In this document: positions 1-7,738 of the stretch, one piece after another
Layout of the letters: every line of letters starts with the position of its first letter
Numbering within the stretch: position 1 is the stretch's first letter
Assembly (NCBI GenBank): GCA_021847345.1
Contig: JAJZTW010000014.1
Coordinates: forward strand, 1 to 64,000
From: Pseudomonadota bacterium
Lineage (GTDB): Bacteria > Pseudomonadota > Gammaproteobacteria > Burkholderiales > Burkholderiaceae_C
Direction: 5' to 3'
DNA length: 64,000 nucleotides
The notes under the pieces: model-generated
Told to the model about the DNA's origin: nothing
Database searches by the model: none
What the model saw: the letters and a program-made list of their open reading frames with translations, nothing else
Translations under genes and position numbers: made by a program

Positions 1-153
1 GACATTCGCTTCGGCGACAACCTGCCGAAGACGCGTTCGGGCAAGATCATGCGCCGGCTGCTGCGCACGCTGGCCAAGGGCGAGCAGATCACGCAGGACA
101 CGTCGACGCTGGAGAACCCGGCCATTCTCGAGCAGCTCGCGCGCAACCACTGA
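1..153 (+). CDS. acs: Acetyl-CoA synthetase, C-terminal fragment
   Basis: Only the last 50 residues lie in the window; the gene begins upstream. The fragment contains [15 protein letters not shown], the conserved C-terminal motif of AMP-forming acyl/acetyl-CoA synthetases. The lysine of SGK (residue 15 here) is the catalytic lysine that Pat-type acetyltransferases modify and sirtuins restore in Salmonella Acs. The tail [20 protein letters not shown] is typical of Acs rather than of medium-chain acyl-CoA ligases. Acs makes acetyl-CoA from acetate, ATP and CoA in the cytoplasm. It converges on the arn operon, with a shared hairpin between the two. Family assignment is secure; acetate as substrate is inferred from the tail sequence. 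Confidence 0.9.
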   Translation, partial: DIRFGDNLPKTRSGKIMRRLLRTLAKGEQITQDTSTLENPAILEQLARNH

Positions 154-220
154 AAGCGGGCATTGCCGGCGGGCCGGCGACGGCCCGCTGGAGTCGGGCG
201 CAGCCCGGCTGCGCTCGAGG

Positions 221-255
221 ACGACAAGCCGGCCCGCGGACCGGCTTGTCGTTTT
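221..255. terminator. Bidirectional rho-independent terminator between acs and arnD
   Basis: A perfect 12-bp stem (acgacaagccgg / ccggcttgtcgt, positions 221-232 and 241-252) encloses an 8-nt loop and is followed by a short T run on the plus strand. It lies between two convergent genes, acs ending at 153 and arnD ending at 255, so it can serve both. Confidence 0.8.
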
Positions 256-1154
256 CAGTCGGCGGCCAGCGCCACCGCCAGGCTGCCGCTGCGTCCGGGC
301 ACCGTTCCCATGCCGACGCGGCGCACCGGAAGGCTGCGCAGGTCCAGCGACGCCGCGTAGGCGCCCAGCGTGCCGAGGCGCATGCCGGCGTCCTGCCAGC
401 CTTGCAGCAACTGCTCGAACACCGGGGCCAGCTGCCCGCCCTCGAGTTCGGCGTGCAGCGTGAACACGTGGTCGCGCCCGTCGAGCGACAGGCGCAGCAG
501 GTGTTCGGCCACGTTGCCGGCGTGCAGCCCGTCGACCCCGATGAGCTCGTCGAGAGTGGGCAGCGTGGTCGGCAGTTGCGGCACGTCGAGCACGCGCTCG
601 CCCACGCGCGGCAGGAACGGTGCGTCACCGCGCCCGTCGGAGGCCAGGCTGAATCCCAGCTCCTGCTCGAGTTCGTAGGCGTGGTCGTTCATCTGCCAGC
701 CGGCGGCGCCGTGCACTTCGGGAGGACGGCCGAAGATGTCGCCGAAGCGCTGCACCGCGAGCTGCAGCTGGCGTCGCGTCCAGTCGCGGTCGCGGCGCGC
801 CACGTAGTCCTGCCACAGCACGTGGTCCCAGGTATGCACGCCCACTTCGTGGCCGGCGCGCCAGCTGGCGCGCATCGGCTCGGCCGCGCGGCGCCCGATG
901 TCGGGGCCGGGAAGCAGCGTGCCGTACAGCAGGGTCTTCAAGCCGTAGTTGCTGCCCACCGAGGTGCGCCGCACCTTGGCCAGGAAGCCGGGCCGGAAGA
1001 TGCGCTTGAGCGCGCGCCCGGTGTGATCCGGGCCGAGGCTGAACAGGAAGGTGGCGCGCAATTCGCGGCGCGCCAGCATGCGCAGCAGCGCCGGCACCCC
1101 TTCGAGGGTGCCGCGCAGCGTGTCGACGTCGACCTTGAGGGCGATGCGGGGCAT
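255..1154 (-). CDS. arnD: 4-deoxy-4-formamido-L-arabinose-phosphoundecaprenol deformylase ArnD
   Basis: 299-aa polysaccharide-deacetylase (NodB fold) protein. ArnD removes the formyl group from undecaprenyl-phosphate L-Ara4FN at the inner membrane before flipping. Visible motifs are the N-terminal KVDVDTLRG with the metal/catalytic Asp pair, HEVGVHTWDH with the metal-binding histidines, and EVHGAAGWQMND, all characteristic of ArnD rather than of chitin or peptidoglycan deacetylases. I chose the ATG at 1154 because MPRIALKVDVDT matches the normal family start, although the frame stays open far upstream. It is the last gene of the arn operon, 14 bp after the decarboxylase stop. Confidence 0.92.
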   Translation of the reverse strand: MPRIALKVDVDTLRGTLEGVPALLRMLARRELRATFLFSLGPDHTGRALKRIFRPGFLAKVRRTSVGSNYGLKTLLYGTLLPGPDIGRRAAEPMRASWRAGHEVGVHTWDHVLWQDYVARRDRDWTRRQLQLAVQRFGDIFGRPPEVHGAAGWQMNDHAYELEQELGFSLASDGRGDAPFLPRVGERVLDVPQLPTTLPTLDELIGVDGLHAGNVAEHLLRLSLDGRDHVFTLHAELEGGQLAPVFEQLLQGWQDAGMRLGTLGAYAASLDLRSLPVRRVGMGTVPGRSGSLAVALAAD

Positions 1155-1168
1155 GAACGGCGACGGCT

Positions 1169-2224
1169 TCAGTTCCCGGTTTCGTCCACCAGCGCGCGCG
1201 CCTGCGCGATCTGCCCGCGGTAAGCCTCGAAGATCTTGCGCAGCGCGGTATCCATGTCGGTGCGCGGGGCCCAGTCGAGGTCGCGCATGGTGTTGGTGAT
1301 CTTGGGCACGCGGTTGGGCACGTCCTGGTAGCCGGCGCCGTAGTAGGCGCCCGAGCTGGTCTCCACCAGTTGCACTTGGCGCGCGCTGTCGGCGTATTCG
1401 GGCAGTTCGGCGGCCAGGCGCAGCATGCGCTCGGCGAGGTCGCGCACCGAGTGGTTGTTGGCCGGGTTGCCGATGTTGTAGATCTGCCCGCTGGCTACTC
1501 CCGCGGGGTTCTCGATGATGCGCATCAGCGCGTCGATGCCGTCGTCGATGTCCGTGAAGGCGCGCTTTTGCATGCCTCCGTCGACCAGGCTGATGTTCTC
1601 GCCGCGCACGATGTGGCCCAGGAACTGGGTGACCACGCGCGAGCTGCCTTCCTTGGCCGAGAAAATCGTGTCCAGTCCGGCGCCGATCCAGTTGAAGGGC
1701 CGGAACAGCGTGTAGTCCAGTCCTTCCTGCTGGCCGTAGCCTGCGATCACGCGGTCCATGAGCTGCTTGGAGCAGGCGTAGATCCAGCGCGGCTTGTTGA
1801 TCGGCCCGTACACCAGCGGCGACGCCTCGGGGTCGAACTCGCCGTCCGGGCACATGCCGTAGACCTCGGAGGTCGACGGGAACACCAGGCGCTTGCGATG
1901 CTTGACCGCGGCGCGCACGATGGGCAGGTTGGCCTCGAAATCGAGTTCGAACACGCGCAGCGGCGCCTTCACGTAGGTGGCCGGCGTGGCGATCGCCACC
2001 AGCGGAAGGATCACGTCGCACTTGCGCACGTGATACTCGATCCACTCCCTGTTGATGGTGATGTCGCCTTCGAAGAAGTGAAAGCGCGGGTTGCCGAGCA
2101 GATCCTCGATGCGGTCCGTGTTCATGTCCATGCCGTACACCTGCCAGTCGGTGGTGCCGAGGATGCGCTTGGACAGGTGGTGGCCGATGAAGCCGTTGAC
2201 TCCGAGGATCAGGATTTTTTTCAT
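1169..2224 (-). CDS. arnA: UDP-glucuronate decarboxylase (ArnA C-terminal domain as a separate protein)
   Basis: 351-aa short-chain dehydrogenase/epimerase. It matches the C-terminal half of E. coli ArnA, which oxidatively decarboxylates UDP-glucuronate to UDP-4-keto-pentose with NAD+. The Rossmann glycine motif is GVNGFIGHH near residue 8. STSEVYG carries the family Ser-Glu pair, and IYACSKQLMDR carries the YxxxK catalytic dyad. E. coli ArnA is a 660-aa fusion with an N-terminal formyltransferase; here that activity is the upstream gene, overlapping by ATGA at 2221-2224. Length and start (MKKILILGVNG) fit a self-standing decarboxylase. Confidence 0.9.
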   Translation of the reverse strand: MKKILILGVNGFIGHHLSKRILGTTDWQVYGMDMNTDRIEDLLGNPRFHFFEGDITINREWIEYHVRKCDVILPLVAIATPATYVKAPLRVFELDFEANLPIVRAAVKHRKRLVFPSTSEVYGMCPDGEFDPEASPLVYGPINKPRWIYACSKQLMDRVIAGYGQQEGLDYTLFRPFNWIGAGLDTIFSAKEGSSRVVTQFLGHIVRGENISLVDGGMQKRAFTDIDDGIDALMRIIENPAGVASGQIYNIGNPANNHSVRDLAERMLRLAAELPEYADSARQVQLVETSSGAYYGAGYQDVPNRVPKITNTMRDLDWAPRTDMDTALRKIFEAYRGQIAQARALVDETGN

Positions 2225-3177
2225 GATGGGTTTGGCACGAGTTGTGCGATCCGTTGCAATTCAAGGGGCAGCCCGGGTTGCGCGCTGTCCCACACCTGCT
2301 GCAGGTGCAGCACGCCGCCGTCGCCGCAGCGCGCCAGCAGCGCACCGGAGCACAGGTGCGGACCCGGCGCGGCCAGCGGGTCGAGCGCGGCCGCCAGCGC
2401 GGGTGCGGCCGGGCGCGCGCGGGCCACGATGAGCCGGCGCCCGCCGGTTTCGAAAAAAGCTCCCGGATAGGGCGGGGCCACGGCCCGGATCAGGTTGTAC
2501 ACCCGGGATGCGGGCTGGTTCCAGTCGATGCGTCCGTCCTCGGGCTTGCGCCCGCCGAAATAGCTGCCTTGATCCAGCCGGTTGGGCAGCCTGGGAACGT
2601 CGCCGCGCAGCAGCCGCGGCAGCACCTGCCACAACGCGAGTTCCGCGGCCACGGTGACCTTGTCGAACACCTCGCGCGCGGTGTCGTCGGGCAGGATGGG
2701 CACGGCCTGCTGCGCGACGATGTCGCCGGCGTCGGGCTTGTCCACCATCAGGTGCAGGGTCGCGCCGGTCTCGCGCTCGCCGTGCAGCACGGCCCAGTTC
2801 ACCGGCACGCGCCCGCGGTAGCGCGGCAGCAGCGAGCCGTGCATGTTCAGCGCCGCCACGCGCGGCGCCTGCAGCACGGCAGACGGCAGCATGCGCCGGA
2901 AATAGAACGAGAACAGGTAGTCGGGCTGCAGCGCGCGTACCCGCGCGACCTGCTGCTCGTCCAGGCCCTGGTCGACCAGCATGACCGGGATGCCGTGCTC
3001 GGCGGCGACGTCGGCCACGCGCTCGAACCACAGGTTCTCCGACGGGTCATCGGGGTGCGTGACCACCAGCTCGACGCGCATGCCCTGCGCCAGCAGCACG
3101 CGCAGGCAGCGCGCGCCGACGTTGTGATAGGCGAACACCACGGCCCGCATGGCGGAAGTCGCGTGCGGGGTGCTCAT
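2221..3177 (-). CDS. UDP-L-Ara4N formyltransferase (ArnA N-terminal domain as a separate protein)
   Basis: 318-aa formyltransferase matching the N-terminal half of ArnA, which N-formylates UDP-L-Ara4N from 10-formyl-tetrahydrofolate. LNMHGSLLPRYRGRVPVNWA contains the catalytic Asn and His and the SLLPxYRG folate loop, and DAGDIV supplies the catalytic Asp. The C-terminal part from about residue 205 is the Formyl_trans_C-like region. The start at 3177 (MSTPHATSAM) overlaps the arnC stop by ATGA; an internal ATG at 3150 is the alternative. The split from the decarboxylase means the two active sites need not form the fused hexamer known from E. coli. Confidence 0.9.
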   Translation of the reverse strand: MSTPHATSAMRAVVFAYHNVGARCLRVLLAQGMRVELVVTHPDDPSENLWFERVADVAAEHGIPVMLVDQGLDEQQVARVRALQPDYLFSFYFRRMLPSAVLQAPRVAALNMHGSLLPRYRGRVPVNWAVLHGERETGATLHLMVDKPDAGDIVAQQAVPILPDDTAREVFDKVTVAAELALWQVLPRLLRGDVPRLPNRLDQGSYFGGRKPEDGRIDWNQPASRVYNLIRAVAPPYPGAFFETGGRRLIVARARPAAPALAAALDPLAAPGPHLCSGALLARCGDGGVLHLQQVWDSAQPGLPLELQRIAQLVPNPS

Positions 3178-4145
3178 GAGGCGCGGGCCGCGTCGGTGTC
3201 GTCGAGCAGCGCCTGCACCACGTAGCGCGGGCGCCCTCGCACCTGCTCGTAGATGCGCCCGACGTACTCGCCCAGCAGTCCCATGCTGAACAGCAGCACG
3301 CCGAGCAGGCAGAAGGTGATGGCGAACAGCGTGAACACCCCCTGCACCTGCGAGCCGAACAGCAGCCGGTCGATCATCAGCAGCACGAACAGCGCCCCCG
3401 ACGCCAGCGCCAGCGCGATGCCGAGGAAGGACATGAACTGCAGCGGGATCAGCGAAAAGCCGGTGACGAGGTCGAAGTTCAGGCGAACCAGCTTGAACAG
3501 CGAGTACTTGGACTCGCCGGCGGCGCGCTCCTCGTGCGCGACCTCGATCTCGGCCGGGTTCAGCGAGAACGTGTAGGCCAGCGCCGGCACGAAGGTGTTG
3601 ACCTCGTTGCAGCGATTGATGGTGTCGACCACGTGGCGCCCGTAGGCGCGCAGCATGCAGCCCTGGTCGGTCATCCGCACATGCGTGATGGTCTCGCGCA
3701 GCCGGTTCATCCAGCGGCTGGCGTGGCGCCGGAACCAGGTGTCCTGGCGCTGGCGCCGGATGCTGCCGACGTAATCGTGGCCTTCGCGCATCTTGGCCAC
3801 CAGGCGGGCGATTTCCTCGGGAGGATTCTGCAGGTCGGCGTCGAGCGTGACGGTGATCTCGCCGCGGCAATGCTCGAAGCCGGCGAGGATGGCCATGTGC
3901 TGGCCGTAGTTGCCGTTGAACAGGATCACCCGCGTCACGTCCGGGCGTGCGCGCTGCTGCTCGGCCAGCAGCGCCGCCGAGCGGTCGCGGCTGCCGTCGT
4001 TGATGAAAATGACCTCGTAGGTCTCGCCGAGGGCGTCGAGCGCCGGATACAGTCGCGCGAACAGCGCCGCCAGGCCGTCCTGCTCGTTGTACACGGGAAC
4101 GACCACCGACAGCGCGATCGAGGGGGATGGGAATGACGGATTCAT
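3174..4145 (-). CDS. arnC: Undecaprenyl-phosphate 4-deoxy-4-formamido-L-arabinose transferase ArnC
   Basis: 323-aa GT2 glycosyltransferase that moves L-Ara4FN from UDP to undecaprenyl phosphate on the cytoplasmic face. The N-terminal GT-A domain starts SVVVPVYNEQDGL, has the nucleotide-sugar motif FINDGSRDRS, and the metal-binding DADLQNPPEEI (DxD-like). Two C-terminal transmembrane helices follow (about residues 230-295: LIPLQFMSFLGIALAL and GVFTLFAITFCLLGVLLF), as in ArnC and DPM-type enzymes. Overlaps arnB by ATGA at 4142-4145 and the formyltransferase by ATGA at 3174-3177, so translation is probably coupled. Confidence 0.93.
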   Translation of the reverse strand: MNPSFPSPSIALSVVVPVYNEQDGLAALFARLYPALDALGETYEVIFINDGSRDRSAALLAEQQRARPDVTRVILFNGNYGQHMAILAGFEHCRGEITVTLDADLQNPPEEIARLVAKMREGHDYVGSIRRQRQDTWFRRHASRWMNRLRETITHVRMTDQGCMLRAYGRHVVDTINRCNEVNTFVPALAYTFSLNPAEIEVAHEERAAGESKYSLFKLVRLNFDLVTGFSLIPLQFMSFLGIALALASGALFVLLMIDRLLFGSQVQGVFTLFAITFCLLGVLLFSMGLLGEYVGRIYEQVRGRPRYVVQALLDDTDAARAS

Positions 4146-5302
4146 ACCCCGGATTCTCGCAGCACGGCCGACAGTGCCTGCGCGACCCGCGCGACATCGC
4201 CGTCGCGCATGCCCGGGAACAGCGGCAAGGTGAGAATGCCCGCGCCCACGCGCTCGGCGTGCGGGAAGTCACCGGGAGCGAAGCCCAGCTTGCGGTACAG
4301 GCTGAACAGGTGGATCGGCGGGTAGTGCACTCCGCTGCCGATTCCGCGCGACTTCAGCGCCTGCATGACCTCGGCACGCACCACCCCCCGTGGCAGCACG
4401 ACCTGGAACATGTGCCAGTTCGAGTGGTGTTCGTCGCGTACCGGCAGCTCCACGCCGCGTGCCGGCAGCTCGAGCGCGTCGAGCTGCGCGAAATAGGCGC
4501 GTGCCAATTCGCGCCGGCGCGCGTTGAATTCGTCGACGCGCTGCAGCTGGCCCCAGCCCACGCGGGCGGCCACGTCGGTGAGGTTGGCCTTGCCGCCGAC
4601 CAGGTCCACGTCCATGCCGTCGATGCCGAAGCGCCGCACGCCCTGCAGGCGGTAGCGCTCGGCCAGTCCGGGGTCGGCATCGGCCGGCAGCACGAGGCAG
4701 CCGCCTTCGATGCTGGTGGCGTTCTTGTTGGGATGGAAGCTGAACGATGCGTAGTCGCCGAAGCTGCCCACGCGTCGGCCGCGCCAGCTGCTGCCGATGG
4801 CTTGTGCCGCGTCCTCCAGCACGCGCAGTCCGCGCCGGGACGCGATGTCGTACAGCGCGTCGAGATCGCAGGGCAGGCCGGCCAGGTGCACCGGCAGCAG
4901 CACCCGCGTGCGTTCCCCCACGGCGGCCTTGACCTGCGCGGCGTCCAGGTTGCGCGTGACGGGGTCGATGTCGACGAACACCGGGCGCGCTCCCACCGCG
5001 AGCACCACGTTGGCGGTCGCCACCCACGACAGCGGCGTCGTGATGACCTCGTCACCGGGGCCCACGCCCATCATGCGCAACGCGATCTCCATGGTCACGG
5101 TGCCGGAGTTGAAGGCGCGCACGGTGCGCCCGCCGAAATACTCCGACAACGCCTGCTCGAAGCGCGTGTTCCACGGGCCGGTGGTGATCCAGCCCGAACG
5201 CAGCACCTCGACCACGCCGGCGATGGTCTCGTCGTCGATGGTCGGACGCGTGAAGGGAAGGAATTCGGCGCTCGCGTCGCCGGGCAGGGGGGAGGCGGAC
5301 AT
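4142..5302 (-). CDS. arnB: UDP-4-amino-4-deoxy-L-arabinose aminotransferase ArnB
   Basis: 386-aa PLP-dependent aminotransferase of the DegT/DnrJ/EryC1 family, converting UDP-4-keto-pentose plus glutamate to UDP-L-Ara4N. The PLP lysine is in SFHPNKNATSIEGG, and DAAQAIGS holds the cofactor-binding Asp. The substrate-entry motif SGWITTGPWNTRFEQ near the N terminus is typical of ArnB. Length fits the family. It sits between the small flippase gene (10-bp gap) and arnC (ATGA overlap). Confidence 0.93.
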   Translation of the reverse strand: MSASPLPGDASAEFLPFTRPTIDDETIAGVVEVLRSGWITTGPWNTRFEQALSEYFGGRTVRAFNSGTVTMEIALRMMGVGPGDEVITTPLSWVATANVVLAVGARPVFVDIDPVTRNLDAAQVKAAVGERTRVLLPVHLAGLPCDLDALYDIASRRGLRVLEDAAQAIGSSWRGRRVGSFGDYASFSFHPNKNATSIEGGCLVLPADADPGLAERYRLQGVRRFGIDGMDVDLVGGKANLTDVAARVGWGQLQRVDEFNARRRELARAYFAQLDALELPARGVELPVRDEHHSNWHMFQVVLPRGVVRAEVMQALKSRGIGSGVHYPPIHLFSLYRKLGFAPGDFPHAERVGAGILTLPLFPGMRDGDVARVAQALSAVLRESGV

Positions 5303-5312
5303 GGGAGGCAGC

Positions 5313-5684
5313 TCAGGAGCGCGCCAGCAGCACGACGCCGGCGATGATGATGGCGATGCCCAGCAACTTGTGCGGCGTGAGGGTCTCGCCGAACAGCCAC
5401 CAGGCGGCGAAGGCCGTGACCACGTAGCCCAGCGAGAGCATCGGGTAGGCGAGCGACACCTGCACGCGGGTCAGCGCCAGGATCCACACCACCACCGAGA
5501 TGGCATAGCAGGCCAGCCCCGCGAGGATCTGCCACTGCGTGGCGAAATGCAGGCCGGCGCGCAGGATGTGCCCGGCGGTGAACGAGAACTGCCCGGCGGT
5601 TTGCGCGCCGGCCTTGATCAGCAGCTGCGCGGTGGCGTTGAGCAGCACACCGGCGAGCACGAGCGCGAAGGCCACGGGGGTCAT
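5313..5684 (-). CDS. Small EamA/SMR-type membrane protein, probable L-Ara4N-phosphoundecaprenol flippase subunit (ArnE/ArnF-like)
   Basis: 123-aa protein with four predicted transmembrane helices and the small-multidrug-resistance layout. The first helix is VAFALVLAGVLLNATAQLLIKAG and the last LLGIAIIIAGVVLLARS; ALTRVQVSLAYPMLSLGYV is the conserved EamA/SMR stretch. In enterobacteria ArnE and ArnF form a heteromeric flippase for undecaprenyl-phosphate L-Ara4N; here only one such gene is present, so a homo-oligomer or a partner elsewhere is implied. The ATG at 5684 overlaps the arnT stop (ATGA). Operon position strongly supports the role; ArnE versus ArnF cannot be decided. Confidence 0.82.
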   Translation of the reverse strand: MTPVAFALVLAGVLLNATAQLLIKAGAQTAGQFSFTAGHILRAGLHFATQWQILAGLACYAISVVVWILALTRVQVSLAYPMLSLGYVVTAFAAWWLFGETLTPHKLLGIAIIIAGVVLLARS

Positions 5685-7618
5685 GGTTGTCTGTCCTGGT
5701 GGGAGGCGGCTCCGAGGCCCGGATTCCACGCCGCGGGGAGGTGCTCGCGGGCCTGGCTGGCGGCCGCGCCGTAGTCCTGGTCGGGGCGGGCCACGACCAC
5801 GTAGCGCGGCGTGCTGTCGACGACCAGCAGCGGCAGGTGCAGCGCACGCAGCGCTCCGAGCTCGCCTGCCGGCATGAAGGCCAGCGGCAGGCGGTCGGCG
5901 CGCCAGCGCGCGGCGAAGTCGTGCAGCGTGGGCACCCACAGCCCGGGTTGCTGGCGTATGCCGAAATCGAGTTCGCCGCGGTAGCCCACCACCGTGACCT
6001 TGCGCCGCAGGTAGAAGGGAAGCGTCTGGTCGTAGGTGCCGACCGTGTAGAAAGGCTGCCCGGCCCGCAGCCAGGGACGGATGGCGCGCACCACGTCGCG
6101 GGTCGACGCGGTGCGCCCGAGGATCTGGAAGGCCTGCGTGGCCACCGTCAGGCCCAGCACCATGCAGCCGGCCAGGCTCAGCACCGCCAGGCTGCGGCGC
6201 CCGCGGCGCTCGAAGCGCCACGCCGCCAGCGAGCCGAGCAGTCCCAGGGCCGCCGTGACCTCCAGCCACCAGCCGTAGCGCTGGTACAGCGCGCCCGGGG
6301 TCACGGAATTGCCGGCGCGCCACAGTTGCGTGAAGCCGAGGGCCGCGGCCACGCTCAGCAAAGCCCACAGCGCGAACTGCCAGCCCAGGGCGCGTCGGCG
6401 CGCATGGGCCAGGTACTCGCCCACCAGCAAGGCCAGCGCCGGGAACATGGGCAGCACGTACGACGGCAGCTTGGAGTGCGAGGCGCTGAAGAACACGAAG
6501 ATGAACACCGCCCACACCAGCAGCACGCGGCGCGTGCGCAGCGAGCCGGGGGTTTCGCGCTCCGGAGTCATCAGCGCCCGCCCGACGCTGCGCGCCAGCG
6601 CCGGGAACAGCGCGCCCAGCCACGGCATGATGCCCAGCAGCAGGATGGGGATGAAGTAGTACCAGGGGCCGGGGCGCGACAGGTCGGGCGTGGCGAAACG
6701 ATCGAACTGCTGGTAGATGAAGTAGAAATCGAAGAATTCGGGGTTGCGCTGCTGCACCAGTACATGCCAGGGCAGCGCGATGACCAGCAGCACCAGCAGG
6801 CCCGGCAGGATGTGCAGGCGTCGCCACAGCCCCCAGTCGCGGCTCCACAGGGTGTAGAGCACCAGGGTCATTCCCGGGAAGGCCAGCCCGATCAGGCCCT
6901 TGGACAGCAGCGACAGGCCCATGAAGCCCCAGCAGGCCAGCATCCATCCACGTTGCGCGCGCGCCGTGGCGCCGTCGCGCTGGGCCAGCAGGAAGCTCAG
7001 CAGGCTGCCGCCCAGGCAGGCCGACACGCCCATGTCGAGGGTGTTGATGTGGCCCATGGCCAGCCAGTACACGCAGCTGGCCAGCACCGCGCCTGCGTAC
7101 AGCCCGACGCGCCGCCCCCACAGCCGGCAGCCGGCGAAGGCGGTGAAGGCGATGCCGAACAGCCCGGTGAGTCCGGTCCACAGCCTGGCCTGCCACTGGC
7201 CGATGCCGAACACTTCGTAGCTGGCCGCGGTGGCCCAGTATTGGAGCGGAGGCTTCTCGAAGTACTTGAATCCGTCCAGGCGCGGCGTCACCCAGTCGCC
7301 GCTGGCCACCATCTCGCGCGGGATCTCGGCGTAGCGGCCTTCGTCGGTGGGCACGAGGTCGCGCAGGCCCAGCACGCCCAGCCACAGCACGGCGAGCAGG
7401 GCGCCCAGCAACAGCAGCGCGCGGCGCGACGGAAGCGGGTCGTGAAGCTCAGGCTGGGCAGAGGCCGATCCAGGGGGCGGCGGGAAGTCTTCGTCGGGAG
7501 TCGGGGTCACGGCAGGGGGCGCGGCTGAGGCTGGGCCGCAGCGCAAGGCTCGGGCAGGACTCGGCCGTGCAGCGCGTGCCTCGGCGCACACCTGCGGCCG
7601 GCACACGCCCGCGCCCAT
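5681..7618 (-). CDS. arnT: Undecaprenyl phosphate-alpha-L-Ara4N transferase ArnT
   Basis: 645-aa GT-C glycosyltransferase that transfers L-Ara4N to lipid A phosphates on the periplasmic face, giving polymyxin and cationic-peptide resistance. After a Pro-rich cytoplasmic leader the first helix is followed by LVPTDEGRYAEIPREMVASGDWVTPRLDG, the periplasmic catalytic loop of ArnT/PMT-type enzymes with the acidic pair DE. EKPPLQYW is a second family motif. About 12 hydrophobic segments follow, then a soluble C-terminal domain. The N terminus is uncertain: ATG 7618 gives a 70-residue leader, and a GTG at 7510 (VTPTPDED) is closer to usual length. Neither has a clear ribosome site. It is first in the operon. 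Confidence 0.92.
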   Translation of the reverse strand: MGAGVCRPQVCAEARAARPSPARALRCGPASAAPPAVTPTPDEDFPPPPGSASAQPELHDPLPSRRALLLLGALLAVLWLGVLGLRDLVPTDEGRYAEIPREMVASGDWVTPRLDGFKYFEKPPLQYWATAASYEVFGIGQWQARLWTGLTGLFGIAFTAFAGCRLWGRRVGLYAGAVLASCVYWLAMGHINTLDMGVSACLGGSLLSFLLAQRDGATARAQRGWMLACWGFMGLSLLSKGLIGLAFPGMTLVLYTLWSRDWGLWRRLHILPGLLVLLVIALPWHVLVQQRNPEFFDFYFIYQQFDRFATPDLSRPGPWYYFIPILLLGIMPWLGALFPALARSVGRALMTPERETPGSLRTRRVLLVWAVFIFVFFSASHSKLPSYVLPMFPALALLVGEYLAHARRRALGWQFALWALLSVAAALGFTQLWRAGNSVTPGALYQRYGWWLEVTAALGLLGSLAAWRFERRGRRSLAVLSLAGCMVLGLTVATQAFQILGRTASTRDVVRAIRPWLRAGQPFYTVGTYDQTLPFYLRRKVTVVGYRGELDFGIRQQPGLWVPTLHDFAARWRADRLPLAFMPAGELGALRALHLPLLVVDSTPRYVVVARPDQDYGAAASQAREHLPAAWNPGLGAASHQDRQP

Positions 7619-7659
7619 TGCCGCTGCGGCAATGGGCTGCGTGGCGATTCCCGCTCGAC

Positions 7660-7665
7660 ATTGTA
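7660..7665 (-). promoter_or_regulatory. Candidate -10 element of the arn operon
   Basis: On the minus strand the sequence reads GGCTACAATGTC, giving TACAAT about 42 bp upstream of the arnT ATG at 7618. No good -35 hexamer is visible at 17 bp, which would suit an activator-dependent promoter such as one controlled by a PmrA/PhoP-type regulator. No such operator was identified. Confidence 0.45.
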
Positions 7666-7738
7666 GCCGCGGGCCGCCGATCCTCAGGGCGCCGCCGCCA
7701 TGCCGCGCCTGGCGCAGCGGGCCCTGGCTCGCTCGTCC

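Noticed and set aside
5687-7528. 613-codon plus-strand frame opposite arnT
   Set aside because: Low-complexity Gln/Gly/Arg-rich translation with no family match, opposite a clear ArnT.
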